This document shows positions 18,825-28,187 of a stretch of 34,602 bases of DNA, piece by piece (the first letter of the stretch is position 1; each line of letters opens with the position of its first letter). Below the pieces are notes generated by a model. It was not told the DNA's origin and ran no database searches. It saw nothing but the letters and a program-made list of their open reading frames with translations. The stretch comes from a virus. A program made the position numbers and the translations under genes. The stretch lies in the IMG/VR virus record IMGVR_UViG_3300008221_000016, positions 1-34,602 of that record; one strand, written 5' to 3'.

Positions 18825-20969
18825 TTATATTGTATTGTTCTTCTTTTCTAAAGCAAGCCTAGCTACTTCTGCTTTCCTTTCCTTATCCGTCATTGACGGG
18901 TTATTCGTTCCTATAACGTCAGTCTCTGTAGGTGGTGTGTAACTATTATTGCTTGTAGTGGATTCCATGTATTGCTTCATCATCTCATCCATGTGTTCTC
19001 TGTTAGGATTAAGATAGTAAGTTGCATCACTAATAGCGTCAGATAATAAGTTAGTACCAATACCTCCAAGCATTTGCTTATTCTGTGCTATAGCTTGTTG
19101 CTTCATTTGTTCAGCAGACATATCTGCAGATAGCTGCATTTGACCAACCGAAGAAGCTAATTGATTGTACTGACCTACGTTTTGTCTTCTAACTGCAGCG
19201 TCTTGTGCCGACAACTGTAATAAACCTTTAACTCTGTTAGCGTCCGCTACACCTTGATTAGCTAAGAAAGAACCTCTCTGCCCTCCTGAAGCACCAAGAA
19301 CATTCTTGATAGCTCCAGAATAAGCTTCGTTAATTCCTTGCATTGCACTAGCTTTCTCTGCAGCGTTTAAGCCCATAGTAGATAATTTCTTCTGCTTACC
19401 TAAAGCTTCTAACATTAAGCTAGAAACTTGAGGAGTTTTTATGTCAGGCTCTTGAAGAGCTTTAGATAATGAAGTTAAACCAGCAGCAGCCTTCAAGCCT
19501 GTAAGAGCTTTCTCTGCCATCGCCATTTGACGAGAGCGTTTATCCTTTAATTCATTAACTGCATCAACCTCGGTGGTATCTTCTACAACTTCTTCTACAA
19601 CTTCTTCTGGAGTATATTCAGATATAGCATCAGCTAATCTAGTTTCATGACGAGTGACAGCCTCTTCTTTCTCTTCTTGAGTTGCAGAGTTACTAGCTTT
19701 ATCTGCCGATTCGACTCCATCAACTAGTGTGTCAGCAAACTCTTCTGGAGTCAAGCCACTACTAACCATTTTAGAGTTTAGATCTGGGTCGTCATTTATT
19801 AGCTGTAATATATTATTTCTTGTCTCTAATTTCTCTGTTATCCCAACGGGACGAATCGCCTTACCACCCTCAATACCTTCTTGACGCAATATATCTAAAG
19901 GTGTTTTTTCCTCAATTAAGTAAGTACCTTTTGAAGGAATACCTAAAGATAATAGATTATTCTTGGCATTGTTAGCGTTATCTTCAAATACATCCTCTAT
20001 TTTGGAATCGAAAACACCGCCTCTTATAGATTCACCTAAATCTTCATTAGCAGTTTTAGTAACAAAGTCAATAATACCTCTAGCTTTACCAACCTCTTCT
20101 GCATTAGTAATATCTATACCCTCGAACCCAGCTTCTTTCTGGATCCTTTTCATGAATTCTTTTAGAATTGCATCATCATCACCTTTAAGGGTTCCTGCGT
20201 CAACATCAGATTGTATCTGACTACCTATAGATATTACTGACTTCTTAAGCTTTTCCTTTTCATCATCACTAGGTTCGGTAAAGGCATTAGAAATGTTTAT
20301 GTTATTACGCTTTGAGGTTTGTAAATCAATTACCTCTTGCTCATTCTTAGAAAGTTTATTTTCTGGCTGCTTAATATCTTGAGAAACACCAGCAACTTGA
20401 GGGGTATATGTAAAGAACTCTGGACTACCTCCAAAATTAGCCATACTGTCCGTGGTAACAGAGCCGTCATCGTTTTGCCATCCTGGGTTCTGTTCAGCAG
20501 CGTCACTTCCTGCTGCGTATATAACTTTATCTCCAGCCTTACCTACACTTGAAGGTGCTGCTATAGAGTTGTATATCTGACCTGGTTTACCACCTTTATT
20601 TTTGAAATTCTCAGTAAAGTAACCTTCAACTACGTCTAATTGCTCAAGGGTAGTCATAGCCTCTAAGTCTGAAGACTTATAGAAAGTACCATTTACAGTT
20701 TTACCCCCCTTACCTTTATCAGTTCCAGTCCCAACGAACTGTATTAAGCCAACAGCACTACCTCCAGCTAGATTCTTCTGAGCAGGAGAGTAACTACCAG
20801 CAGTCTCTTTTTCAATAGCATGAAGTATCTCGTCAGGGCTAACACCCATAGATTCAGCTATACTATTAATCTTATCGTTAACCCCTTCCTCTTTCAGGAA
20901 TGCAGCTCTGTTTTTTGCTTTTTGTGATTTTGTAAGGTTTGTCCCTTTAACTATAGCTTTATTACTCAT
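18825..20969 (-). CDS. Internal virion protein with N-terminal lytic transglycosylase domain
   Basis: This 714-residue protein should cut peptidoglycan during DNA entry. Residues 40-120 follow the SLT lytic transglycosylase pattern: ILHAIEKETAGSYSPAQKN, where E55 (E-T, in place of the usual E-S) is the candidate catalytic acid, then AVGLIQF (72-78), then LEAMTTLEQLDVVEGYF, equivalent to 'l..mt..eQldyv..yf'. The middle (about 200-480) is acidic. From about 500 on it is Ala/Gln/Met-rich and helical (SADMSAEQMKQQAIAQNKQM), typical of internal virion proteins. No signal peptide is seen, which fits delivery from the particle rather than secretion. T7 gp16 also joins a transglycosylase domain to an ejection protein. 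It lies between the 420- and 576-aa ejection candidates, with gaps of 2 and 11 nt. Confidence 0.85.
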   Translation of the reverse strand: MSNKAIVKGTNLTKSQKAKNRAAFLKEEGVNDKINSIAESMGVSPDEILHAIEKETAGSYSPAQKNLAGGSAVGLIQFVGTGTDKGKGGKTVNGTFYKSSDLEAMTTLEQLDVVEGYFTENFKNKGGKPGQIYNSIAAPSSVGKAGDKVIYAAGSDAAEQNPGWQNDDGSVTTDSMANFGGSPEFFTYTPQVAGVSQDIKQPENKLSKNEQEVIDLQTSKRNNINISNAFTEPSDDEKEKLKKSVISIGSQIQSDVDAGTLKGDDDAILKEFMKRIQKEAGFEGIDITNAEEVGKARGIIDFVTKTANEDLGESIRGGVFDSKIEDVFEDNANNAKNNLLSLGIPSKGTYLIEEKTPLDILRQEGIEGGKAIRPVGITEKLETRNNILQLINDDPDLNSKMVSSGLTPEEFADTLVDGVESADKASNSATQEEKEEAVTRHETRLADAISEYTPEEVVEEVVEDTTEVDAVNELKDKRSRQMAMAEKALTGLKAAAGLTSLSKALQEPDIKTPQVSSLMLEALGKQKKLSTMGLNAAEKASAMQGINEAYSGAIKNVLGASGGQRGSFLANQGVADANRVKGLLQLSAQDAAVRRQNVGQYNQLASSVGQMQLSADMSAEQMKQQAIAQNKQMLGGIGTNLLSDAISDATYYLNPNREHMDEMMKQYMESTTSNNSYTPPTETDVIGTNNPSMTDKERKAEVARLALEKKNNTI

Positions 20970-20971
20970 AT

Positions 20972-22234
20972 CTATTTATGTTTCCAAGTATTCATTTCTT
21001 TTTCAACGTACTGACCTAACTTAGCGTAATCACCAGTCATAGCCATTTTCTTTATGCGATTCATTGCAGGTTTATCAAACACTCCTTCGCCTCCTGTAAG
21101 TTCCATACCTACAGGTTTACCTTTCTTATCTACAACAGTTAAAGGGTTTTTAGAGTGGCTATAACTACCTTTAGTTTCTCCTCCGTTCTTAAACTTATTT
21201 CCAGTTACAAAGCTATAAGGATTTTTAGCATTTTTAGTATTAGCTGCTAACTGACTAGATACGCCAGATCCACTTACTACAGTATCTGCAGCCATAGCTA
21301 TATTTACACTATCTTTTACATTATCAGCAGCTTGAAATATTTTAGTTGCTCCTTTAACGTTTTTTGCATACTTAGCTCCAGAAAGTCCAAGCTTAGCAAG
21401 AGCCAGTCCTTGACCTGTAACAGGTATCATCATTGCAGCATTCAAGGCTGTATTAGATGAGTGTGTTTTAACTCCTTCCTTATCTCCAGTAGCATAAGCA
21501 TATCCTGCTCTACCTGCAGATATTGCGGTATTAACTCCGTCAGCTATATTTCCATAAGCAGGAGCCATACCTAAAGCAGTTAACCCTACTTGGGTATTAT
21601 TTAAAGTTCTTTCTCCGTTAGCTATATAGCTATTCATTTTGCTAGAAACGCCATCAAGAAAGTCGTTATCCCCATACCAAGGTTCTTTTGTTTGGGATAT
21701 TGTGTCATTTGGTTTGTAAGGGTCTATAACACCACCTTTTGCAAACATAGCAGAACGCTCTCCCTTAGCCATGGATGTAGATTCTAAATCTTCCTCTGCA
21801 GCTTCAAGTCTATCAGCTTTCTCTTCTGCTTTCTCAGCTCTCCCTTTCTGCACTAAACCAACACCAAGTCCAACAGCGGCTCCAACGGCAGCTCCAACAG
21901 GACCAGCGGCAGCTCCCATAGATGCATATTTTAAAGCAGAACCAGCAACATCAGCTCCATCATATTTATCAGGCGTTTTATCTAGTTCACTAACAACAGA
22001 AGACGCAGCACCTAAACCAGCTCCCATTAAAGCATTCTGACCGCCTTTTCTATCTGCCTTTTCTCCAGCAGTTTCATTAGCTCTCATGTCTTGCCTTGCA
22101 GTTCTTCTATCTTGCCTAGCAGTACTTCCAGCTATAGCGTCGTCAATATTACCTCCGTCATTATACTTAGCCATTTGTCTGTTGCCATAGAACTTCTGCA
22201 GCTCAGACCTTTTTTCTTCTTCAAAGTTTAACAT
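20972..22234 (-). CDS. Gly/Ala-rich membrane-active ejection protein candidate
   Basis: This protein has 420 residues. Residues 106-128 (GAAAGPVGAAVGAAVGLGVG within) form a Gly/Ala zipper long enough to span a membrane, followed by a charged helix EKAEEKADRLEAAEEDLEST. A second small-residue region of about 255-345 (MMIPVTGQGLALAKLGLSGA) could also insert. An aromatic-K/N-x-GG motif recurs three times (KYNDGG at 23-28, FAKGG at 164-168, FKNGG at 348-352). The C-terminus GMELTGGEGVFDKPAMNRI (376-394) is a compact pattern that I have the impression recurs in large virion proteins of Bacteroidota phages. The gene stands between the tail nozzle and the transglycosylase, where podoviruses keep the small membrane-penetrating ejection protein (T7 gp14, P22 gp7 by analogy). 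Role inferred. Confidence 0.7.
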   Translation of the reverse strand: MLNFEEEKRSELQKFYGNRQMAKYNDGGNIDDAIAGSTARQDRRTARQDMRANETAGEKADRKGGQNALMGAGLGAASSVVSELDKTPDKYDGADVAGSALKYASMGAAAGPVGAAVGAAVGLGVGLVQKGRAEKAEEKADRLEAAEEDLESTSMAKGERSAMFAKGGVIDPYKPNDTISQTKEPWYGDNDFLDGVSSKMNSYIANGERTLNNTQVGLTALGMAPAYGNIADGVNTAISAGRAGYAYATGDKEGVKTHSSNTALNAAMMIPVTGQGLALAKLGLSGAKYAKNVKGATKIFQAADNVKDSVNIAMAADTVVSGSGVSSQLAANTKNAKNPYSFVTGNKFKNGGETKGSYSHSKNPLTVVDKKGKPVGMELTGGEGVFDKPAMNRIKKMAMTGDYAKLGQYVEKEMNTWKHK

Positions 22235-22235
22235 A

Positions 22236-25200
22236 CTATATATTTGTAGTTCTATGGTGAACTAATGCTGAGAAAAGTTCAACCTCTTCAGTGGCACTAG
22301 ATTTAATTGTAACTATTAAATAGTTACCTTTCATTTTTGTAGTAGATGCTGGACTTCCAGTTAAATCTCTTATTGGTAGTATGTGCTTTCCAGCCCTCAT
22401 CTTACCTAAATTAGTTCCAGTATTTGATATTGTATTACCTAGCGAGTCTACAAATTCAAAGGTAGTGAATTTATGTGCGTTTCCATTTCCTGATAAATAC
22501 AATACCAATTTATCAAACACCTTAGATGTGTAAACGTTTTCGTTTATCACAAAGGTAACTTCCATTGCTGATGTATTAGCGTCTTCATAGAAAGCGTTTT
22601 GATTGACAGACTCACCATCGTGTTTAAAAACTTTAGAGTCATTTAAGTTTGATAAAACTTTGTAGCCTACTGAATAAGTTTCTCCTGCTAAGTTTACAGA
22701 CATACAAGAAGACTCATCTCTAGTTCCTACTATAATATCCATAAGCTCACTATAAACTATACTAGTTTTTGTAGAGCTATGGATACAGCAAACAACTTCG
22801 TCGTGTCTTTGATTCCAATGAAAAGATACACCATCACCTGTTAATGGACTATCTGCTATTGCCGTGTCTTTATAAACATCTAAAAGACTAGAGTTTTGAG
22901 TAGTCAAACCTAAATCTTGTACAACAACACCCTGACCAAAAACAAGCTTACATAAAGATGAATTAGCATCGTCATACCAATAAGCTGAAGTATTTGTAGA
23001 TATAGAGTTGTTAAAGTGTTGACTACCATACTTAGTATCTACATAATCAGCCCTCTCTATTACAGATCCAGTACCCGTAGCTATAGTTACTGCAGCAACA
23101 TCGTCATTAGAAACAACAACTCTAGGGTTTATAGATAACTTAGAAACACCTGTAGTTTGAATTGTAAACAATTCATTTCTTAGTTTTATTAAATTATATA
23201 TAGGACCATAAGAATTATCTAACTCATAAAACTCATTAGCATCGAATTTAGTATAAGCATCTGATGAAGAGCCGTTTATCTTTAAGTTTGATGCTGCTAC
23301 CATGTTTTCATACTTAGACACCTCTAAAAAGTTTGTAGGTTTTTCTAAAAACAGTTTAGAATTATTTACAGCAGAATAGCTATTATTGTACAAGTAATCA
23401 TCTTGAAATCCTGGTTGAATTTCTCCTTTACCAAAATAAACCCCAGACCTTAAATCTAAATTTATTGTAGACTCTATAGGGACTATAATAGCTTGATGAG
23501 GCATTTCAAAAGAGTCAGAAGATAAATAGCTCTTAAAAGGCGTATTCATCTTTTTTAAACTAAACATATTTACAAAAGTATCTCCACCAAAAACATCTAC
23601 TGTTGTTGTTGCTTGATTTACATTATTTACAAAACTACCTGTAGATATATATCTAGTATTCTTAAACGCTCCTACGCTATTACCACCATAAGCTGATCCT
23701 GATACATCTCTTATCATCTGAGCCATATGCTTTATAGATCGATGCTTACCAGATTTAAGCAATGCTCCTTTGTTATTAACTATTGAATTAGTGAAAACTA
23801 AAGTATTATTAGCAGCAAGATTTATAAATGTAGTATCATTAGCAGCAAAAGTAAAAGCTGCATCACTACCAGGTTCTGAGTTCCACCCGCTACTACCAGA
23901 AGGAAATACATATTCATAATTTGCATCTATATTAGTTCTTCCTCCATTTTTAAATATCAAACCAGAGGTTGTCTCGTTATTACTTATAGTACCAAAAGAG
24001 TTTACGTTTGTACCAAAATGTATTAACTTTTCTGAAGCAGCAAAACTTCCGTGATCAGCAACTTGAAATAATTTAGTAAACGCAGAATTGTACCATGATG
24101 AAAACACGTTATTAGTATTAGGGTCAAATCTTAATGCATAACCTTTGTTATGCGGAGATGCGTTAGATCTAAAAGTTATAGGGCTATAGTAACCATTTCC
24201 AGCTCCAGAATTTGTAGTGTCATTTTCCCAGGCTGCTACAATATAAGACCTAGCTAATTTATCACCACTAACGTTATTATATTGATCGCCATTAACTACA
24301 CACTCTGGTGAGTCTATTGTAAACATATCAGGATAAGCAATTCCATCTATGGGATGGAATACAGACACAGGATTAACTCCAAGCTTATTCCTCATGCTCC
24401 TATTCTCTACATTGTCAGAGTACCGAATAACGCTACTTAATAAACCGTTAAATAAAACCATTTTATCTTTCTCTTCTCTTTCTGCCCTAACTATAGAGTA
24501 TCCAGAAATATTAGACCTTAAGTCTGCTGAAAGATTAACCTCAAAACGAGGGTGCATTATATAGCCCCTATATTTACCAAGAACCTCGTCAGGCGAAGAT
24601 GTCACACACTTAGTAGGTACATAGTCAGTTAATCCGTGTGCCTGTATAGGGCTATAAACATCAGTTGCTTTAGGGAATCGAATATCACCTATAGGATAAG
24701 AAAATGTAGCTTGACCTGACAAGTCGTAAAACAATATAGCAAATCTATAAACCTCATTTCTCTGGTATCCTACGTGCTTATTGGCGAATACAGGGTTTTT
24801 GTAATTATCATAAAACCCATCATCTCCAGTCTTAGATTCTAACCCGTAAAAAGGAGGCTCAACAAGCAAATAAGGATTATTTGAACTTTCTTTTTCTACC
24901 CCCGCTTGATCATTTATACCTTTAGAGTCTAATGTAAATGCTTTCAATCTAAATGAAACCCTAACACCATTCTTAGTAGTGTCTGAAAAGTCTGCAGAAG
25001 ATGCCCCAAATTTATTAGCATTAGAATCAGAAAATTTATATTTATTATTTCCTTCAGTTCCTGCATAGTATAAATTAGCATCTCTTAAATCTGGGTTATT
25101 ATAATTTGTAGTTGTACTAAAAGCAGCCCCACTAGAGTTATAAGAAACAACCCTAAAGTCTGCGTCTATAGAATTAGATGCGTTGGTTAAATTAGACACA

Positions 25201-26549
25201 AACAACCTATTGTCTTTTGTTTTTAAATCCTTACCTGTAGTCCAAGATACTGAATTTGATAAAATCTGACTAATTGATATTGCTGTTTTAGTCTCACCTC
25301 CAGTGTGTTGACCATTAAATGTAGTTCCGTATAGCTTATCATCAATTATTATATGAGCATCAATAGCTCCTTCATTAGAAATAGTTCTTAGTGCTATTAC
25401 TTGTATGCTTTCATAAGTAGTGTCTGTTATTGCAATACTAAAAGAAACATACTTACCAGAAGGTTCTGATTCACCACCACCTTCTATATTGTGGTATGAA
25501 GCTGACTTTGATGTTTTATAAACAGATACTGGATTAGTAATAGGGGAAATTAAAGAGCTATTACCCCCTTTAGTCGTTAATCTATAGCAATACCTATATG
25601 AACCACAGTCTAGAACACCTCCAGAATTAACTCCAGTAATCACAGCAGGATTTAAAGGTGATGCTTTAAAGACATCTAAATCTGTTGATTGAAGACTTAT
25701 GTAATAAAACATAGACTCTTTAAGATTTATAGACCTTAAAGGTGAGTCTCCGTCTATCCAATATACTCTATGATAATGCTCATTTTCTTCTGATGATTCT
25801 ATCTTAACCAACCTTCCAGCTGTAAATCCAAAATTACCAACTATTTTTAAAATTGCACTAGAAAAATTTCCATTAACAGAAACTTGAGCTTTCCACACAT
25901 AACTATAACTTGAAGTAGTTGTAAATATACAGATATAATCACTAAAAGAAACAAGTCCTACAATATCATGAGATGCACTAGTTACACTTGGATTCCATGT
26001 ATAAACATTTTTTACAACTGGATTATAATTGTCATCACCAGAGTTATACGCTGCCGTAGTAGTAGTAGCAAAAAATTCTATAGTAATATCGGAAACAGAA
26101 TCAAATGATATAATAACCAATTTAAGTGTATCTCCATCAACAATAGGTTGAACATAAAAATTATTAGCCTCTGTAACTTGACTAAACAGCTGTAACATTG
26201 CTGAGTTTAATGCCCTTGTATTATTTATAGTTGTGGGAAGACTTGTAAAAGTGTATAGTGTAGTGCTACCATTTTTTATTTTTACAGTGTAACTAACACT
26301 GTCTACTGCTAATGGAGGTGCACAATAGCTATTTAAATTAGCTGTGGTAATTGTGTACTCAGATGAGTTTACTGATATATTAGTAGCAAGTTTATGTCCT
26401 GTTACATTTTTTAACGTAAAAGAATTATCAGATTTAGACATAGACCTTACGTTATGACCTTTTCTATACGAATCACTAAGTAGTAAGTTTGCATCTACAT
26501 CAGCCTGCATACCTTTAGTAAAGGTATTTGGTTTCTTTTGCTCAGCCAT
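22236..26549 (-). CDS. Tail nozzle/muzzle-like (tail stabilisation) protein
   Basis: This protein has 1437 residues, beta-rich and full of Asn, Ser, Thr, Tyr and Asp. The N-terminus NTFTKGMQADVDANLLLSDS, then YRKGHNVR and later LKNVTGHKLA, matches the opening of many podoviral nozzle or tail-stabilisation proteins ('F.kGmn.D.d....p.g.Y.dA.NvR.......l.N..Gn'), the group that includes T7 gp12 and P22 gp10. In crAss-like phages a protein of similar size, the muzzle, closes the tail below the ring proteins and precedes the cargo genes. That is exactly the order here: ring candidates upstream and ejection proteins downstream, with 2-nt and 1-nt gaps. No enzymatic motif is visible. The function is strongly suggested by the N-terminal motif, size and context together. 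Confidence 0.78.
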   Translation of the reverse strand: MAEQKKPNTFTKGMQADVDANLLLSDSYRKGHNVRSMSKSDNSFTLKNVTGHKLATNISVNSSEYTITTANLNSYCAPPLAVDSVSYTVKIKNGSTTLYTFTSLPTTINNTRALNSAMLQLFSQVTEANNFYVQPIVDGDTLKLVIISFDSVSDITIEFFATTTTAAYNSGDDNYNPVVKNVYTWNPSVTSASHDIVGLVSFSDYICIFTTTSSYSYVWKAQVSVNGNFSSAILKIVGNFGFTAGRLVKIESSEENEHYHRVYWIDGDSPLRSINLKESMFYYISLQSTDLDVFKASPLNPAVITGVNSGGVLDCGSYRYCYRLTTKGGNSSLISPITNPVSVYKTSKSASYHNIEGGGESEPSGKYVSFSIAITDTTYESIQVIALRTISNEGAIDAHIIIDDKLYGTTFNGQHTGGETKTAISISQILSNSVSWTTGKDLKTKDNRLFVSNLTNASNSIDADFRVVSYNSSGAAFSTTTNYNNPDLRDANLYYAGTEGNNKYKFSDSNANKFGASSADFSDTTKNGVRVSFRLKAFTLDSKGINDQAGVEKESSNNPYLLVEPPFYGLESKTGDDGFYDNYKNPVFANKHVGYQRNEVYRFAILFYDLSGQATFSYPIGDIRFPKATDVYSPIQAHGLTDYVPTKCVTSSPDEVLGKYRGYIMHPRFEVNLSADLRSNISGYSIVRAEREEKDKMVLFNGLLSSVIRYSDNVENRSMRNKLGVNPVSVFHPIDGIAYPDMFTIDSPECVVNGDQYNNVSGDKLARSYIVAAWENDTTNSGAGNGYYSPITFRSNASPHNKGYALRFDPNTNNVFSSWYNSAFTKLFQVADHGSFAASEKLIHFGTNVNSFGTISNNETTSGLIFKNGGRTNIDANYEYVFPSGSSGWNSEPGSDAAFTFAANDTTFINLAANNTLVFTNSIVNNKGALLKSGKHRSIKHMAQMIRDVSGSAYGGNSVGAFKNTRYISTGSFVNNVNQATTTVDVFGGDTFVNMFSLKKMNTPFKSYLSSDSFEMPHQAIIVPIESTINLDLRSGVYFGKGEIQPGFQDDYLYNNSYSAVNNSKLFLEKPTNFLEVSKYENMVAASNLKINGSSSDAYTKFDANEFYELDNSYGPIYNLIKLRNELFTIQTTGVSKLSINPRVVVSNDDVAAVTIATGTGSVIERADYVDTKYGSQHFNNSISTNTSAYWYDDANSSLCKLVFGQGVVVQDLGLTTQNSSLLDVYKDTAIADSPLTGDGVSFHWNQRHDEVVCCIHSSTKTSIVYSELMDIIVGTRDESSCMSVNLAGETYSVGYKVLSNLNDSKVFKHDGESVNQNAFYEDANTSAMEVTFVINENVYTSKVFDKLVLYLSGNGNAHKFTTFEFVDSLGNTISNTGTNLGKMRAGKHILPIRDLTGSPASTTKMKGNYLIVTIKSSATEEVELFSALVHHRTTNI

Positions 26550-26551
26550 TT

Positions 26552-27133
26552 TTAAAATAAGTTACGTTGATTCTTAGTCGGAGTAAGAGTGTTCCAGTAT
26601 TTAGAAATATTACTCCACTGTTGTTTTGTTGGCATGTTATCATTACCCCTAGCTTGACCACACAATCTACCCCACTCATTTTTCATGTCTTTATATATAT
26701 ATCTAGGGATTTTACCGTTATAGTAATCCTTAGCTTTATATTTATACATAAGATAATGAGATACAGCATCTTCATGACTAGAAGCTATAGTAGGATAACC
26801 TTCGTCATCTATTGATATAGCCTCGTACTCTAAATCTAATTCTTTGTCTGCTATGTCTGCGTTAATATAACCTCCTGAAGAGTAGGTGTTTATATCGTCT
26901 AAACCCTTAACTCGTATCATATTAATAAAATCATCTGGCAGTAAAGCTCTCTTATCTTTAAAAGATAATTTAACAATTTTTTTATCAAAGGTTACATATG
27001 AACCTATTTTTCTTTCTGCTTCAAAAGCCCATTCAACAAAGTCGTGAAACCTCATTGCTGCATCCTGTATACCTAAATTACGTATAACAGAAGACACGAC
27101 TTGCTTAACACTTATCCTTAATTGACCTTTCAT
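26552..27133 (-). CDS. Head-to-tail connector / ring protein candidate
   Basis: This 193-residue, mainly helical protein begins KGQLRISVKQVVSSVIRNLG and has an internal LPDDFINMIRV (about residues 76-86), like the 'LP.df..i..v' strand in tail-tube and ring proteins of the T7 gp11 / P22 gp4 adaptor group. A later helical part, SHEDAVSHYLMYKYKAKDYY, is also typical. Its gene directly precedes the nozzle gene (2 nt) and follows the 144-aa gene (1 nt). Ring proteins occupy this place in podoviruses. The assignment is by pattern and gene order. Confidence 0.65.
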   Translation of the reverse strand: MKGQLRISVKQVVSSVIRNLGIQDAAMRFHDFVEWAFEAERKIGSYVTFDKKIVKLSFKDKRALLPDDFINMIRVKGLDDINTYSSGGYINADIADKELDLEYEAISIDDEGYPTIASSHEDAVSHYLMYKYKAKDYYNGKIPRYIYKDMKNEWGRLCGQARGNDNMPTKQQWSNISKYWNTLTPTKNQRNLF

Positions 27134-27134
27134 T

Positions 27135-27569
27135 CTAATACTCTTTAGTTTCGTTTATAAGCTCTTTAAGCCTACTCAAAGGTAAGGCTTTATACTTTTT
27201 GTATTTCTTAGGCCTTTCCCAAAGAAGCTTATTGTAATAGTCATCTAGTATAGGGACTTTGTAGTAAACTCTATCTCCTGTTCTTTCTGATTCTATTATG
27301 TCTAACCTAACATGAAATGGTCTTATGTGCTTTTCTTTTTTAACGTATAACTTTCCCATTTTCCTAGGAAGCTTGTATATTTCTTTTTCTTCAGCAACTA
27401 CTTTAGAAACTTCAATTAAGTACGCTTCAATAATAGAGTAATATTCTGTGTATTCCAACATCCTACTTCCTCTTTCGCTTTTAATCCTTACTGACCTTTT
27501 TATAGATTGAAATATATCTTTTATACTTGTGTACTTATGTTTATACTTCCTTAGATTTAGTTTGCTCAT
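27135..27569 (-). CDS. Small basic virion protein of the connector block, unknown
   Basis: This protein has 144 residues and is strongly basic (many Lys, Arg and Tyr). The N-terminal half is helical (SIIEAYLIEVSKVVAEEKEI), followed by a short beta part YKLPRKMGKLYVKKEKHIRP, and it ends in a Lys/Tyr-rich stretch. I have the impression that the 'LPr.mGkl.v.k' turn recurs in small proteins beside phage tail genes, but I cannot name a function. The start lies inside the upstream gene, a 29-nt overlap in another frame, so its translation is probably coupled. A later ATG (M37 in GSRMLEY) exists, but the reading before it looks coding. It could bind DNA or RNA or be a ring component. Confidence 0.6.
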   Translation of the reverse strand: MSKLNLRKYKHKYTSIKDIFQSIKRSVRIKSERGSRMLEYTEYYSIIEAYLIEVSKVVAEEKEIYKLPRKMGKLYVKKEKHIRPFHVRLDIIESERTGDRVYYKVPILDDYYNKLLWERPKKYKKYKALPLSRLKELINETKEY

Positions 27570-28182
27570 CTGTTTGGTTATTAGGTCTTGCTCCTTGAGA
27601 TCCTATTATTATAGTAAACTCTAACTCAGCTATTTGTTTAACTAATACGCTAATTAATTCTTCTGGAATAGGGTAAGTAGAGGTTTCCTCGTTGAACCCA
27701 TAAATTTCTGTTGGATTTGAGTAAACTGCTTTTACTGAAAGCTGTCCATCTGAAACAATAGATTCCCCTTCCCAAACATACATCTTGTCATTCTCTCTAG
27801 TGGCTATTTTTCTACTAGACTTTTTTACAAACCTTGCTTGACTTATAAACGATCTATCTGCATGTTTAACCAACTGAAGTATTTCATAGTCAGAGTCAAC
27901 AGCAGTATTATCCTTTAAAGAGATTTCTCGTATAGCCCTGTCTTCATTAAAACCTAAAACAGACTTTAGGACTACCCCACTAGAACTATTGCTTAAAACG
28001 TCTGTTTGGTAAATGATGTCAGAAGTCTTTCTTCCGTTGTCAGTATACTGCATTAAAAGATTAGCTCTATGATAATGTATCATAAATTTTATCTGTCGTA
28101 AGTCTATATCCGAATCATCAGATCCAACCCCTCCAGATACTAAATTTTTAATGTTGTAAGCTATTTCTTTTAATGTTGCCAT
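27541..28182 (-). CDS. Head-to-tail connector / ring protein candidate
   Basis: This protein has 213 residues. Its opening MATLKEIAYNIKNLV, then SDDSDIDLRQIKFMIHYHRA, fits a widespread phage virion family with the start 'm.t..eia..i...l.gg..sdD..i....i...i..yRa.li'. Members lie between capsid and tail genes and form head-to-tail rings. The middle is beta-structured (DKMYVWEGESIVSDGQLSVK) and the end is helical (IPEELISVLVKQIAELEF) with a polar tail of Gln, Asn, Thr and Lys. The gene follows a terminator-like hairpin (28188-28232) whose U-tract ends only a few bases before the ATG, so its expression may depend on read-through or on RNA processing. Family resemblance is by eye. Confidence 0.68.
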   Translation of the reverse strand: MATLKEIAYNIKNLVSGGVGSDDSDIDLRQIKFMIHYHRANLLMQYTDNGRKTSDIIYQTDVLSNSSSGVVLKSVLGFNEDRAIREISLKDNTAVDSDYEILQLVKHADRSFISQARFVKKSSRKIATRENDKMYVWEGESIVSDGQLSVKAVYSNPTEIYGFNEETSTYPIPEELISVLVKQIAELEFTIIIGSQGARPNNQTDEQTKSKEV

Positions 28183-28187
28183 TGTGT

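Noticed and set aside
22239-22248. TATATTTGTA on the plus strand, like the two candidate promoters
   Set aside because: It points to the plus strand, where there is no gene, and is made by the last codons of the 1437-aa protein on the other strand.
27541-27569. Programmed frameshift joining the 213- and 144-aa genes
   Set aside because: The overlap has no convincing slippery run followed by a structure, and both genes have their own start and stop. A plain overlap explains it.
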